From positions 248,001-312,000 of the forward strand of contig NZ_JAQIPB010000002.1 in assembly GCF_028023875.1 (NCBI RefSeq): a DNA stretch of 64,000 bases, in the 5' to 3' direction. A program made the translations under genes and the position numbers. The DNA is from Xenophilus arseniciresistens. GTDB taxonomy: Bacteria > Pseudomonadota > Gammaproteobacteria > Burkholderiales > Burkholderiaceae_C. Positions 10,453 through 23,446 of the stretch are shown piece by piece (positions within the stretch are counted from its first letter, which is position 1; every line of letters starts with the position of its first letter). A model generated the notes under the pieces. It saw only the letters and a list, made by a program, of their open reading frames with translations. It had not been told where the DNA came from and made no database searches.

Positions 10453-10504
10453 GTGCGGCCCCTGTGGGGAAGCGCCCCGCGCCCCGCTCGCCCAGGAGCC
10501 CCGA

Positions 10505-10513
10505 TGGGATAAT
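10505..10513 (+). promoter_or_regulatory. Extended -10 promoter of map, probably leaderless
   Basis: The sequence TGGGATAAT is an extended -10 element (TG, one base, GATAAT). The map ATG at 10522 follows after 8 bases with no Shine-Dalgarno sequence, so transcription should start at or near the start codon. Confidence 0.6.
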
Positions 10514-10521
10514 CCCGCCCC

Positions 10522-11346
10522 ATGAGCATCACCTACCACGATCCCGCAAGCCTGGGCGACATGCGCCAGGCCTGCCGGCTCGCCTCCGAGGTCCTGGACT
10601 ACCTGACGCCCTTCATCCAGCCCGGCATCACCACGAACGAAATCGACCGCCTTGCGGCCGAATACATGGTCCAGCAGGGCACCACCTCCGCCACGGTGGG
10701 CTACCAGGGTTCGGGCAGCGTGCCCTTCCCCAAGTCGCTGTGCACCTCGGTCAACCATGTCGTGTGCCACGGCATCCCCGACGACAAGCCCCTGAAGAAG
10801 GGCGACATCATGAACATCGATGTCACCGTGGTCTACAAGGGCTGGTTCGGCGACAACAGCCGCATGTTCATCGTCGGCGACGCCTCCATCGCGGCCAAGC
10901 GCCTGTGCCAGATCACCTTCGAGGCCATGTGGCACGGCATCCTGCAGGTCAGGCCCGGCGCCCACCTGGGCGACGTGGGCCATGCGATCCAGAAGTTCGC
11001 CGAAGGCAACGGCTACTCGGTGGTGCGCGAGTTCTGCGGCCATGGCGTGGGGCGCAGATTCCATGAGGAGCCGCAGGTCCTGCACTACGGCCGCCCGGGC
11101 ACGCTGGAAGAACTCAAGCCCGGCATGATCTTCACCATCGAGCCCATGATCAACATGGGCAAGCGCGACATCAAGGAAGACCACCGCGGCGGCAAGTACG
11201 ACGGCTGGACCATCGTCACGCGCGACCGCTCGCTGTCGGCCCAGTGGGAGCATGCCGTGCTGGTCACCGAGACCGGCTACGAGGTGCTCACCCTGTCCGC
11301 AGGCAGCCCGCCGCTGCCGTCCTTCGTGACGGCCACCAAGACCTGA
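10522..11346 (+). CDS. map: Type I methionine aminopeptidase
   Basis: The 274-residue cytosolic enzyme removes the initiator methionine from new proteins. All dimetal ligands are visible in their motifs: VCHGIP, NIDVTV, GDNSRMF, CGHGVGRRFHEEP, FTIEPM and QWEHA. It starts 8 bp after a -10 box, and glnD begins 5 bp after its stop, so the two are probably co-transcribed. A second, different copy lies at 48712-49503. This copy is taken as the housekeeping one from its position beside glnD, an inference. Confidence 0.96.
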   Translation: MSITYHDPASLGDMRQACRLASEVLDYLTPFIQPGITTNEIDRLAAEYMVQQGTTSATVGYQGSGSVPFPKSLCTSVNHVVCHGIPDDKPLKKGDIMNIDVTVVYKGWFGDNSRMFIVGDASIAAKRLCQITFEAMWHGILQVRPGAHLGDVGHAIQKFAEGNGYSVVREFCGHGVGRRFHEEPQVLHYGRPGTLEELKPGMIFTIEPMINMGKRDIKEDHRGGKYDGWTIVTRDRSLSAQWEHAVLVTETGYEVLTLSAGSPPLPSFVTATKT

Positions 11347-11351
11347 CGGCG

Positions 11352-13979
11352 GTGGCCTTCTCCGTCGTGATCGACCTGCCCGCGACCCTGCGCGAGGAAC
11401 TGCGCGCGCGCAAGAGCGCCATCTTCGAGCGCCTGCGCACCCCCGGCGCCGTGCGCAACGTGCGCACCGTGCTGCGCGAACTGTCCGCTCTGGCCGACGA
11501 CGCGCTGCGCCGGCTGTGGCAGGCCGCCGACTTCGGCAGCGAACTGACCCTGGTGGCCGTGGGCGGCTACGGCCGCGGCGAACTCTTTCCCTGCTCGGAC
11601 GTGGACGTGCTGCTGCTGCTGCCAGCCCTGCCCGCGGGGCAGGAAGCGGTGGCGCCCGCGCGGCTGGAAGCCTTCATCGGCCAGTGCTGGGACGCGGGCC
11701 TGGAGATCGGCTCCAGCGTGCGCAGCATCGACGAATGCCTGGCCGAGGCCGCCAAGGACGTGACCGTGCAGACCGCCATGCTGGAAGCGCGCTGGCTGTG
11801 CGGCGACAGGAAGCTGTTCACGCAATTCCGCGAACGCTTTTCCGCCTCGCTTGACGCGCGGGCCTTCTTTGCCGCCAAGTCGCAGGAGATGCGGCACCGG
11901 CACCAGAAGCATGACGACACGCCCTACGCGCTGGAGCCCAACTGCAAGGAATCGCCCGGCGGGCTGCGCGACCTGCACACCGTGCGCTGGGTGGCGCAGG
12001 CCGCGGGCCTGGGCTGCAGCTGGGAAGACTATGCGCGCAACGGCCTGGCCACGCCCTTCGAGGTGCAGCAGCTCAAGCGCAACGAGGCCGTGCTCTCGCT
12101 GATCCGTGCGCGTCTGCATGTCCTGGCCAACCGGCGCGAGGACCGGCTGGTGTTCGACCTGCAGACGGCCGTGGCCCAGAGCTTCGGCCTGGCCAGCAGC
12201 TCGGGCGGCATGTCCCAGCGCAAGGCCAGCGAAGCGCTGATGCGCCGCTACTACTGGGCGGCCAAGGCCGTGTCGCAGCTGACCGAGATCCTGCTGCTGA
12301 ACATCTCGGAGCGCCTGCACCCGCAGGCGGCCGAATGCACGCCCATCAACGAGCGCTTCTTCGAAAAGGCCGGCACCATCGAGATCGCCAGCGACGACCT
12401 GTACGAGCGCGAGCCGCACGCGATCCTCGAGACCTTCCTGCTCTACCAGAAGACCGTGGGCGTCAACGGGCTGTCGGTGCGTACGCTGCGCGCGCTGTAC
12501 AACGCGCGCCACGTGATGGACGTGCGCTTCTCGAAGGACCCGGCCAACCACGCCACCTTCATGCGCATGCTCAAGGAGCCGCGCGGCATCACGCACGCCA
12601 TGCGGCTGCTCAACCGAACCTCGGTGCTGGGCCGCTACCTGCGCGTGTTCCGGCGCATCGTGGGCCAGATGCAGCATGACCTGTTCCACGTCTACACGGT
12701 GGACCAGCACATCCTGATGGTGCTGCGCAACGTGCGCCGCTTCTTCATCGCCGAGCATGCGCACGAATACCCCTTCTGCTCGCAACTGGCCGCGGGCTGG
12801 GACAAGCCGTGGGTGCTGTACGTGGCCGCGCTGTTCCACGACATCGCCAAGGGCCGCGGCGGCGACCATTCGGAGCTGGGCGCGCGCGAAGTGCGGCGCT
12901 TCTGCCGCCAGCACGGCATCGAGCGCGAGGACAGCAAGCTCATCGAGTTCCTGGTCGCCGAGCACCTCGTCATGAGCACCGTGGCGCAGAAGCAGGACCT
13001 GTCGGACCCGGAAGTGATCGCGGCCTTCGCCGAACGCGTGGGCAACGAGCGCTACCTCACGGCGTTGTACCTGCTGACGGTGGCCGACATCCGCGGCACC
13101 TCGCCGCGCGTGTGGAACGCCTGGAAGGGCAAGCTGCTCGAAGACCTGTACCGCGCCACCGCCCGCGCGCTGGGCGGCCGCATGCCCGACCCCGATGCCG
13201 TGGTGGAAGCGCGCAAGCGCGAGGCGCTGATCGAGCTCAAGCTCAACGCCCTGCCCTTCGAGGCCCACAAGGCGCTGTGGAACACGCTGGACGTCAGCTA
13301 CTTCATGCGCCATGACGCGGGCGAGATCGCCTGGCATGCCAAGAAGCTCTCGCGCTTCGTGCCGCCGGCCGGCGTGCCGGTCGATCCGCTGGCCGCGCCC
13401 ATCGTGCAGGCCCGGCTCTCGCCCGTGGGCGAAGGGCTGCAGGTGGTGGTCTACACGCCCGACCAGCCCGACCTCTTCGCGCGCATCTGCGGCTATTTCG
13501 ACCAGGCCTCCTTCAGCATTCTGGACGCGCGCGTGCACACGGCCAGCAACGGCTATGCGCTGGACACCTTCCAGGTCGTGACCACCTTCCTGGCCGAGCA
13601 CTACCGCGAGCTGATCGCGATGGTGGAAAGCGACCTGGCCCTGACCTTGAGCCGCCAGGGCGAGCTGCCCGCGCCGGGGCGCGGGCGCGTCTCGCGCCGC
13701 GTGCGCAGCTTCCCGATCGAGCCGCGCGTGAACCTCACGCCTGACGAGAAGGCCCAGCGCTGGCTGCTCAGCATCTCGGCCAGCGACCGCGTGGGCCTGC
13801 TCTACAGCGTGGCCCGGGTGCTGGCGCGACACCACCTGAACCTGCAACTGGCCAAGGTGTCCACGCTGGGCGAGCGCGTGGAAGACAGCTTCCTGATCAG
13901 CGGCGCCGAGCTGCGCGGCCCGCGCGCGCAGATGCTGATCGAAACCGAGCTGCGCGAAGCCGTCCGCGCGCAGGACTGA
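11352..13979 (+). CDS. glnD: Bifunctional PII uridylyltransferase/uridylyl-removing enzyme
   Basis: The 875-residue protein senses glutamine and modifies the PII proteins GlnB/GlnK. The nucleotidyltransferase motif GGYGRGEL starts at residue 71, with SDVD at 82-85. The HD hydrolase domain has LFHDIAKGRGGDHSELG (H496, D497). Two ACT glutamine-sensing domains follow (about 685-760 and 805-875; ISASDRVGLLYSVARVL is in the second). The GTG at 11352 is chosen because the upstream part of the frame overlaps map; it lies 5 bp after the map stop with no clear ribosome site, which suggests translational coupling. Confidence 0.95.
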   Translation: MAFSVVIDLPATLREELRARKSAIFERLRTPGAVRNVRTVLRELSALADDALRRLWQAADFGSELTLVAVGGYGRGELFPCSDVDVLLLLPALPAGQEAVAPARLEAFIGQCWDAGLEIGSSVRSIDECLAEAAKDVTVQTAMLEARWLCGDRKLFTQFRERFSASLDARAFFAAKSQEMRHRHQKHDDTPYALEPNCKESPGGLRDLHTVRWVAQAAGLGCSWEDYARNGLATPFEVQQLKRNEAVLSLIRARLHVLANRREDRLVFDLQTAVAQSFGLASSSGGMSQRKASEALMRRYYWAAKAVSQLTEILLLNISERLHPQAAECTPINERFFEKAGTIEIASDDLYEREPHAILETFLLYQKTVGVNGLSVRTLRALYNARHVMDVRFSKDPANHATFMRMLKEPRGITHAMRLLNRTSVLGRYLRVFRRIVGQMQHDLFHVYTVDQHILMVLRNVRRFFIAEHAHEYPFCSQLAAGWDKPWVLYVAALFHDIAKGRGGDHSELGAREVRRFCRQHGIEREDSKLIEFLVAEHLVMSTVAQKQDLSDPEVIAAFAERVGNERYLTALYLLTVADIRGTSPRVWNAWKGKLLEDLYRATARALGGRMPDPDAVVEARKREALIELKLNALPFEAHKALWNTLDVSYFMRHDAGEIAWHAKKLSRFVPPAGVPVDPLAAPIVQARLSPVGEGLQVVVYTPDQPDLFARICGYFDQASFSILDARVHTASNGYALDTFQVVTTFLAEHYRELIAMVESDLALTLSRQGELPAPGRGRVSRRVRSFPIEPRVNLTPDEKAQRWLLSISASDRVGLLYSVARVLARHHLNLQLAKVSTLGERVEDSFLISGAELRGPRAQMLIETELREAVRAQD

Positions 13980-14079
13980 AGCCCTCGCGCCGCGTGCGGG
14001 CCTCGGCCCCGCGCATGCGATGCCGATTGGCTAAGATGCCGCGCATTTCCATCCCGGGCCGGGCAGGCCCCTTCCCTCC

Positions 14080-14475
14080 ATGACCCGTTCCGAAGATCTT
14101 GGCAAGCTGGTCCTGCGCGTGGCGCTGGGCGTTCTGATCCTGCTGCACGGCATTGCCAAGCTGGGCAAGGGCGTGGACGGCATCGGCGGCATGCTGGCCG
14201 CGCACGGCCTGCCTGCGGTGCTGGCCTATGGCGTGTACCTGGGCGAGCTGGTGGCGCCCGCGCTGGTCATCATCGGCATGTTCACGCGGCCGGCAGCCTG
14301 CGTGATCGCCATCAACATGGTGGTGGCCATCTGGCTGGCCCATGCAAAGCAGCTCACCAGCCTGAGCAGCAACGGTGGCTGGGCGCTGGAACTGCAGGGC
14401 ATGTTCCTGTTCAGCGCCATCGCGGTGGCGCTGATCGGCGGCGGGCGCATCGGCGTGGGCGGCCGCTTCAACTGA
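14080..14475 (+). CDS. DoxX family membrane protein
   Basis: The 131-residue product has four hydrophobic segments and the DoxX-family start GKLVLRVALGVLILLHGIAKL, plus YLGELVAPALVIIGMFTR. DoxX proteins are small inner-membrane proteins; some are linked to quinone or thiol oxidation, but this subfamily has no settled role. A possible -10 TAAGAT lies about 45 bp upstream. It is convergent with def. Confidence 0.85.
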   Translation: MTRSEDLGKLVLRVALGVLILLHGIAKLGKGVDGIGGMLAAHGLPAVLAYGVYLGELVAPALVIIGMFTRPAACVIAINMVVAIWLAHAKQLTSLSSNGGWALELQGMFLFSAIAVALIGGGRIGVGGRFN

Positions 14476-14497
14476 GAACGGGCGGCAGCGCTTCGCC

Positions 14498-15037
14498 TCA
14501 ATCGTCCTCGCTCGCGTCCAGGCCCGGGAACAGCACCTCGGTGTAGCCGAAGCGCGTGAAATCGCGCACCCGCATGGGGTAGAGCTTGCCCAGCAGGTGG
14601 TCGACCTCGTGCTGCACCACGCGGGCGTGAAAGCCACTCACCTCGCGCTCGATCGGGTCACCGTAAGGGTCGAAGCCGCTGTAGCGCACGCGGGCCCAGC
14701 GCGGCACCACGCCGCGCAGCCCGGGCACCGACAGGCAGCCTTCCCAGCCTTCTTCCTCTTCGTCGCCCAAAGGCGTGACCACGGGGTTGACCAGCACCGT
14801 GCGCGGGACCACGGGCGCGTCGGGGTAGCGCGGGTTGGGTGTGCCGGTGCCGAAGATCACCACCTGCTGGTCCACGCCGATCTGCGGCGCGGCCAGGCCT
14901 GCGCCATTGACCGCGTGCATGGTGTCGAACATGTCCAGCACCAACAGGTGCAGCGCATCGGTGTCAAAGGCCGTGACCGGCTGGGCCACGCGCAGCAGGC
15001 GCACATCGCCCATCTTCAGGATTTCGCGGATCGTCAT
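14498..15037 (-). CDS. def: Peptide deformylase
   Basis: The 179-residue metalloenzyme removes the N-formyl group from new proteins before methionine aminopeptidase acts. All three signature motifs are present: [18 protein letters not shown] and QHEVDHLLG (cysteine and two histidine metal ligands with the catalytic glutamate). The ATG follows six bases after a minus-strand CACAAT (15049-15044) with no ribosome binding site, so the mRNA looks leaderless. Confidence 0.95.
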   Translation of the reverse strand: MTIREILKMGDVRLLRVAQPVTAFDTDALHLLVLDMFDTMHAVNGAGLAAPQIGVDQQVVIFGTGTPNPRYPDAPVVPRTVLVNPVVTPLGDEEEEGWEGCLSVPGLRGVVPRWARVRYSGFDPYGDPIEREVSGFHARVVQHEVDHLLGKLYPMRVRDFTRFGYTEVLFPGLDASEDD

Positions 15038-15043
15038 GCCGCC

Positions 15044-15049
15044 ATTGTG
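15044..15049 (-). promoter_or_regulatory. Candidate -10 box of def (leaderless start)
   Basis: CACAAT on the minus strand, followed by six bases and the def ATG. The same spacing recurs upstream of several other genes in the window. Confidence 0.5.
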
Positions 15050-15097
15050 CGCGGCCGTGCAGCCGGCACCGGGGCGTGCTGAAGGCTCAACCGGCGC

Positions 15098-15562
15098 TCA
15101 GGGCGCGTCGCCCGGCGCCACCGGCTGGCCACCGCGCGCGGTGCCGCGCGGCAGGCCCGGCACATAACGGCCGCGGATGACCGGCTCGGGGCGCACGCCG
15201 GGGCCCGTGGTCGGCGACTGCCAGCTCGGGCGCGCCGAGGGAACGGGCACCGGCACGGGAACGGGCACCGGAACCACGGCGCGCGGCGGCGGCGGACGGC
15301 GGTAGCGGTCGTCCCAGCGCCGGTCATAGCCCGAGCGGCCGTGATAGTAGGGGTACGAGGGGTAGGCGTAGCCCGGGTAGCCGCGGTAGACCGGGGCGGA
15401 GTAGACGTCCACGTCCACATGCGCCGGCGCACCGTAGCCATAGGGATTGCCGTAGTCGTCGTAGGCGACGGGGCCGGTCGCCACGCAGCCGCCCAGCAGG
15501 GCGAGCGCGCCCAGCGCCCCGGCGATGCCGATCAGGCGACGATGCGGTGTGAGCTTCATCAT
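15098..15562 (-). CDS. Pro/Tyr/Arg-rich lipoprotein of unknown function
   Basis: The 154-residue product has a lipoprotein signal with lipobox LLGGC. A mature part rich in Tyr, Gly, Pro and Arg follows, including a stretch of alternating Pro-Val (PVPVPVPVPVP) and RYRRPPPPRA. The composition suggests an unstructured envelope protein. No domain is recognised. AAGGAG stands 5 bases before the first of two adjacent ATG codons, which supports the start. ligA lies upstream on the same strand. Confidence 0.75.
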   Translation of the reverse strand: MMKLTPHRRLIGIAGALGALALLGGCVATGPVAYDDYGNPYGYGAPAHVDVDVYSAPVYRGYPGYAYPSYPYYHGRSGYDRRWDDRYRRPPPPRAVVPVPVPVPVPVPSARPSWQSPTTGPGVRPEPVIRGRYVPGLPRGTARGGQPVAPGDAP

Positions 15563-15696
15563 GGCGACTCCTTCATGTTCAAAGCCATCAACGGGCTTGG
15601 AGCCCCATCGTTGACCCTGCGATCCCGGCCGCAGGTAAACACGCGTAAAGCTGGGGTAAAACTGCAGGCCGCCCGGTACAAGGGCCGCCGCAGCCC

Positions 15697-18968
<3,272 letters not shown>

Positions 18969-19003
18969 TCAAATTCCAAAGCTCGGCAAGTGCAGCGGCG
19001 GCG

Positions 19004-22000
19004 TCAGTTCGTCATCGAGACGGCGGATTCCATATCGACCGCCACGATGCGCGAGACGCCCTGCTCCTGCATGGTCACGCCGATCAGCTGCTCGGCCATT
19101 TCCATGGCGATCTTGTTGTGGCTGATGAACAGGAACTGGGTGCTCTTGCTCATGGCCGAGACCAGCCGCGCATAGCGCTCGGTGTTGGCGTCGTCCAGCG
19201 GCGCGTCCACTTCGTCCAGCAGGCAGAAGGGCGCGGGGTTGAGCTGGAAGATGGCGAAGACCAGCGCGATGGCCGTCAGCGCCTTTTCGCCGCCCGAGAG
19301 CAGGTGGATGGTCTGGTTCTTCTTGCCCGGCGGCTGGGCCAGCACCTGCACGCCGGCATCCAGGATCTCGTCGCCGGTCATGATCAGCTTGGCGTTGCCG
19401 CCGCCAAAAAGCTCCGGGAACATGCGGCTGAAGTGCTCGTTGACGGTGTTGAAGGTGCCGCCCAGCAGTTCGCGCGTTTCGCCGTCGATCTTGCGGATCG
19501 CGTCTTCCAGCGTGTTGATGGCCTCGTTGAGGTCGGCCGACTGCGAGTCCAGGAAGGTCTTGCGTTCGCGCGCGCTGCTCAGCTCTTCCAGCGCGGCCAG
19601 GTTCACCGGCCCCAGCGCCGCGGCCTCGCGGTGCAGGCGGTCGATCTCGCCCTGCAGGCCCGACAGCCGCACATTGCCCTCCTGGATCGACTGCGCGAGC
19701 ACGGCCAGGTCGGCCTGCGCATCGGCCAGCAGTTGCGTGTATTGCTCCAGCCCCAGGCGCGCGGCCTGCTCCTTGAGCTGCATTTCGGTGATGCGCTGGC
19801 GCAGCGGATCGAGCTCGCGCTCCAGCTTCAGGCGCCGTTCGTCGCTGGCGCGCAGCTGCTGCGTCAGCTCGTCGTAGCGGCTGCGCGTGGCGCCCAATGT
19901 GGCCTCGCGCTCCATCTTGAGGTTCAGCGCGTCCTGCAGGCCGGCCTGCGCGGCGGCGGCCGACAGGCGGCCCAGCTCGGCCTGCGCGCGTTCGCGCTCG
20001 TCGGCCAGCGCCACCGCCTGTTGCGAGGCGGTCTGGATCGAGCGGTTCAACTCGCCGCGCCGCGCCTCCAGGCTGCGTTGCGAGAAGGTCGATTCCTGCA
20101 CCTGACGCTCCAGCGCGCGCAGCTGCTCGCGCGCGGCATTGAGCTTGCGACCCGACTCGATCACGCGCTCTTCCAGGTCGGCATGCTGCTGCTGGCTGTC
20201 GGCCAGTTGCATGTCCAGCTCCTCGAAGCGCGCTTCGGCGGCGATGCGGCGCTCCTGCAGCTCTTCGAGCTGCGCATCGACTTCGCCCAGGTCGTTTTCC
20301 AGTTGCTGGCTGCGCGCGCGGGTCTGCTCGGCCAGTTGCGACAGGCGCAGCGACTCGACCTGCAGCTCGTGGGCACGCGACTGCGTTTCGCTGGCCTCGC
20401 GCCGGGCCGTGACCTGGCGCGCCGCTGCGTCGGCATAGGCGGCTTCGGCCCGCACCAGGGCCGTGCGGGCTTCGTCATGGATCAGGGTCTGGGCGCGCAG
20501 TTGGCGCTCCAGGTTCTCCATTTCCTGCTGGCGTGCGAGCAGGCCGGACTGCTCCGAATCCTGCGCATGAAAGCTCACGCTGTGCGCCGTCACGGCATGG
20601 CCGCTGGGCACGTAGAAGGTGGCGCCGGGCGGCAACTGGGCGCGCTGGGCCAGCGCTTCTTCGAGCGTGGGCGCGGTGTAGCAGCCCTGCAGCCAGTCGC
20701 GCATCAGCGCCTGCAGGCCCGCGTCGTGCAGGCGCAGCAGGTCTGACAGCCGTGCCAGCGTGCCATGGCCCGCGCTGCCCGCGCCACCATCGGCCGGCGG
20801 GCTGTAGAAGGCCAGCTTGGCCGGCGGCGCGTCGCTGGCGAAGGCGCGGGCCATTTCCAGGCGCGAGATTTCGAGCGCGCCCATGCGTTCGCGCAGGGCG
20901 GCTTCGAGCGCGTTTTCCCAGCCCGGCTCCACATGCAGGCGGCTCCACAGCCCCTGCAGACCATCGAGCCCATGCTTGGCCAGCCACGGGGCCAGCTTGC
21001 CATCGGTCTTGAGCTTTTCCTGCAGCGCCTTGAGCGCTTCCAGCCGCGCGGAGTATTCGGCCTGCTTCGCGCCTTCGGTGTTGACGGCCTGCTGCTTGGC
21101 GCGCCGGTCTTCGTCCAGTTGCGGCACCTGGTCCTGCAGCTCCTGCAGGCGCGCATCGGCTTCTGCCGCGGCTTCCTGCGCGGCGGCGGCCTGCTCCTGC
21201 AGGTCGGCCACGCGCGCCTCGTCGGGCGCGGCCAGGGCGTTGCGGTCGGCGCGCAGGCGTTCGCTGCGCTGGCTCAACTGGCGGGTCTGCTCCTCGATGT
21301 TGCGCTGGTCGGCCGCCAGCACCTGGATCTGCTGCTGCACCTGGGTGACGGTGCCGCGCTGGCCGTTGGCCGCGTCCTGCGCCTTCTGCTGCGCTTCTTC
21401 CAGCTCGGGCAGGCGCGCTTCCTGGTCTTCCAGCTGGGCGGCCAGCACCAGGCCCTGCTCCTCGGCGTCCACGCCCTGGCCGGCCAGGGTCTCGATCTCG
21501 GCTTCGGCTTCGACGCGGCGGTTGTCCCACTGCGCCAACTGCTCGGCCAGTTGCACCAGCCGCTGCTCCACGCGCTGGCGGCCTTCGACCACGAAGCGGA
21601 TCTCGCCTTCGAGCCGGCCCACTTCGGCGCTGGCCTCGTAGAGCTTGCCCTGCGCCTGGTTGACCTCGTCGCCCGCGCCGTAGTGCGCCTGGCGGATGGT
21701 TTCCAGCTCGGCCTCCACATGGCGCAGGTCGGCCATGCGCGATTCGAGTTCGTTCACCGCGCGGTCGGCATCGGCCTTGATGCGAGCCTGGTCGGCCTCG
21801 GCCTCGCTGCGCTTGAGGAACCACAGCTGGTGCTGCTTGCGCGTGGCATCGGCCTGCAGCGTCTTGTAGCGTGCCGCCACCTCGGCCTGGCGCTCCAGCT
21901 TCTCAAGGTTGGCGCCCAGCTCGCGCAGGATGTCTTCCACGCGCGTGAGGTTCTCGCGCGTGTCCGACAGGCGGTTCTCGGTTTCGCGGCGGCGCTCCTT

Positions 22001-22519
22001 GTACTTGGAGACGCCGGCCGCCTCCTCCAGGAACAGGCGCAGTTCCTCGGGCTTGGATTCGATGATCCGGCTGATCGTGCCCTGGCCGATGATGGCGTAG
22101 GCGCGCGGCCCCAGGCCCGTGCCCAGGAACACGTCCTGCACGTCGCGCCGGCGCACGGGCTGGTTGTTGATGTAGTAGCTGCTGGTGCCGTCGCGCGTGA
22201 GCACGCGCTTGACGGCGATCTCGGTGAACTGGCTCCACTGGCCGCCCGCGCGGTGGTCGGCGTTGTCGAAAGTCAGCTCGACGCTGGAGCGGCTGGCCGG
22301 CTTGCGGCTGGTGGTGCCGTTGAAGATCACGTCCTGCATGGACTCGCCGCGCAGCTCGCTGGCCTTGCTCTCGCCGAGCACCCAGCGCACGGCGTCCATG
22401 ATGTTGGACTTGCCGCAACCGTTGGGGCCCACCACGCCCACCAATTGGCCCGGCAGCATGAAGTTGGTGGGCTCCGCGAAGGACTTGAAGCCCGAGAGCT
22501 TGATGGAATTAAGACGCAC
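19004..22519 (-). CDS. smc: Chromosome segregation protein SMC
   Basis: The 1171-residue ATPase organises the chromosome with its kleisin partners. It has an N-terminal Walker A (GPNGCGKSNIMDAV), long coiled coils rich in Glu, Gln and Ala, a hinge near the middle (LQGLWSRLHVEPGWENALEAAL), then the C-terminal signature LLSGGEKALTAIAL and Walker B FCLLDEVDAPLDD. The start is a GTG at 22519, directly followed by RLNSIKLSGFKSF, the family N-terminus. It is the first gene of smc-zipA-ligA and is divergent from a lipoprotein gene. Confidence 0.96.
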   Translation of the reverse strand: MRLNSIKLSGFKSFAEPTNFMLPGQLVGVVGPNGCGKSNIMDAVRWVLGESKASELRGESMQDVIFNGTTSRKPASRSSVELTFDNADHRAGGQWSQFTEIAVKRVLTRDGTSSYYINNQPVRRRDVQDVFLGTGLGPRAYAIIGQGTISRIIESKPEELRLFLEEAAGVSKYKERRRETENRLSDTRENLTRVEDILRELGANLEKLERQAEVAARYKTLQADATRKQHQLWFLKRSEAEADQARIKADADRAVNELESRMADLRHVEAELETIRQAHYGAGDEVNQAQGKLYEASAEVGRLEGEIRFVVEGRQRVEQRLVQLAEQLAQWDNRRVEAEAEIETLAGQGVDAEEQGLVLAAQLEDQEARLPELEEAQQKAQDAANGQRGTVTQVQQQIQVLAADQRNIEEQTRQLSQRSERLRADRNALAAPDEARVADLQEQAAAAQEAAAEADARLQELQDQVPQLDEDRRAKQQAVNTEGAKQAEYSARLEALKALQEKLKTDGKLAPWLAKHGLDGLQGLWSRLHVEPGWENALEAALRERMGALEISRLEMARAFASDAPPAKLAFYSPPADGGAGSAGHGTLARLSDLLRLHDAGLQALMRDWLQGCYTAPTLEEALAQRAQLPPGATFYVPSGHAVTAHSVSFHAQDSEQSGLLARQQEMENLERQLRAQTLIHDEARTALVRAEAAYADAAARQVTARREASETQSRAHELQVESLRLSQLAEQTRARSQQLENDLGEVDAQLEELQERRIAAEARFEELDMQLADSQQQHADLEERVIESGRKLNAAREQLRALERQVQESTFSQRSLEARRGELNRSIQTASQQAVALADERERAQAELGRLSAAAAQAGLQDALNLKMEREATLGATRSRYDELTQQLRASDERRLKLERELDPLRQRITEMQLKEQAARLGLEQYTQLLADAQADLAVLAQSIQEGNVRLSGLQGEIDRLHREAAALGPVNLAALEELSSARERKTFLDSQSADLNEAINTLEDAIRKIDGETRELLGGTFNTVNEHFSRMFPELFGGGNAKLIMTGDEILDAGVQVLAQPPGKKNQTIHLLSGGEKALTAIALVFAIFQLNPAPFCLLDEVDAPLDDANTERYARLVSAMSKSTQFLFISHNKIAMEMAEQLIGVTMQEQGVSRIVAVDMESAVSMTN

Positions 22520-22616
22520 GGCGGTTTGGCTTTGCAGGCCAAGGTGTTGATATTCAAAGAAAAATCACGCGCCGACGCGCGTTTCGCCCGGCCCGCTGAT
22601 GATAACGTGCGCCCTC

Positions 22617-23378
22617 ATGCCAGCCCGACCCGCTTCTGCTGCCCGCCCACTGCCGCCGCCCGCAGGGCGCCGCCTGCTGCTGAAGGGCGCCCTGGCCCTG
22701 CCGCTGGCCGGCTGCGGCGCCTTCACGCACACCCAGCGCGCGCAGCCCTACGAATCGCGCGAATGGCTGCAGTCGAGCACCAACCGCATCGCCAACCTGG
22801 CGCTGCGCGACAACCTGCAGTCGATACGGCGCGTGCAGCTGTCGCTGTACCGCCGCAACCCGCGCGAGTGGCGCAAGTGGGCACCCAGCGTCGACGAGGC
22901 CATCGAACGCACCTGGGACGCCTTGATGAACGACCGGCCGCTGGCCGAATTGCGCGGCGCCACCAGCATCGAGGCCGTGCGCCAGGCCTTCGAGCCCGCC
23001 TACCCGGGCGACCGCGTGGCAGCGCTGACGGTGGGCTGGGCGGCGATGCTCAGGCAGGCCAACGGCGACACCTGGCAGCAGAGCATGCTGGACGGCGTGA
23101 GTGCCGAGAACGCCTACCGCGCCGCGCGCAATTTCGAGATCTCGCTGTGGCTGCTGAGCGCCCGCCAGGGCACGGACGGCAAGCCGCTGCTGCTGTCCAC
23201 CGAGATCAGCGAGCGCGGCCGCAATCTCGTGGCGGACCGCGAACTGTCCAAGGTCGTCGGCCGCCTGGACCTGCTGGCCGCCCAGGCCGACGAGAAATAC
23301 CGCCGCGCGGCCCTGGATTTCAGCCAGAACTGGCTGATGGGCAGCCTGGGGCCGTTCCTGTCCATGGTGCAGCGATAG
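22617..23378 (+). CDS. Lipoprotein of unknown function
   Basis: The 253-residue product carries a lipoprotein signal ending in LPLAGC. The mature part is mostly helical with YESREWLQSSTNRIANLALRDNLQSI and an SLYRRNPREWRKW segment. No family is recognised. The ATG at 22617 is preferred to an upstream in-frame start at 22599 because it gives a compact signal peptide. A GATAAC -10-like sequence lies 10 bases before it. It is divergent from smc. Confidence 0.7.
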   Translation: MPARPASAARPLPPPAGRRLLLKGALALPLAGCGAFTHTQRAQPYESREWLQSSTNRIANLALRDNLQSIRRVQLSLYRRNPREWRKWAPSVDEAIERTWDALMNDRPLAELRGATSIEAVRQAFEPAYPGDRVAALTVGWAAMLRQANGDTWQQSMLDGVSAENAYRAARNFEISLWLLSARQGTDGKPLLLSTEISERGRNLVADRELSKVVGRLDLLAAQADEKYRRAALDFSQNWLMGSLGPFLSMVQR

Positions 23379-23402
23379 GCGCTTTGAGCGCTTGGCATTG
23401 AT

Positions 23403-23446
23403 CGGAAATATTTTTCCGAAAAATCCAAATACGGTAATATCTTTCC
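23403..23446. promoter_or_regulatory. Two palindromic operator-like repeats upstream of hipB
   Basis: The first copy is CGGAAATATTTTTCCG (23403-23418), with perfect 6-bp arms. The second, GGTAATATCTTTCC (23433-23446), matches 12 of 14 core bases, begins 29 bp further on, and ends directly at the hipB ATG. The second copy contains TAATAT (23435-23440), a likely -10 box. HipB proteins repress their own operons at such paired palindromes, so these are the probable HipB operators. Confidence 0.7.

Noticed and set aside
11277-13847. Minus-strand open frame of 856 codons over glnD
   Set aside because: It is antisense to glnD, which has all its domains intact.
23379-23391. GCGCT-TTG-AGCGC hairpin after the lipoprotein gene
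   Set aside because: The stem is only 5 bp with no T-run, too weak to be called a terminator.
20765-23401. Plus-strand open frames of several hundred codons over smc and ligA, including this one
   Set aside because: They are antisense shadows of smc and ligA with leucine/arginine/glutamine-rich composition and no domain support.
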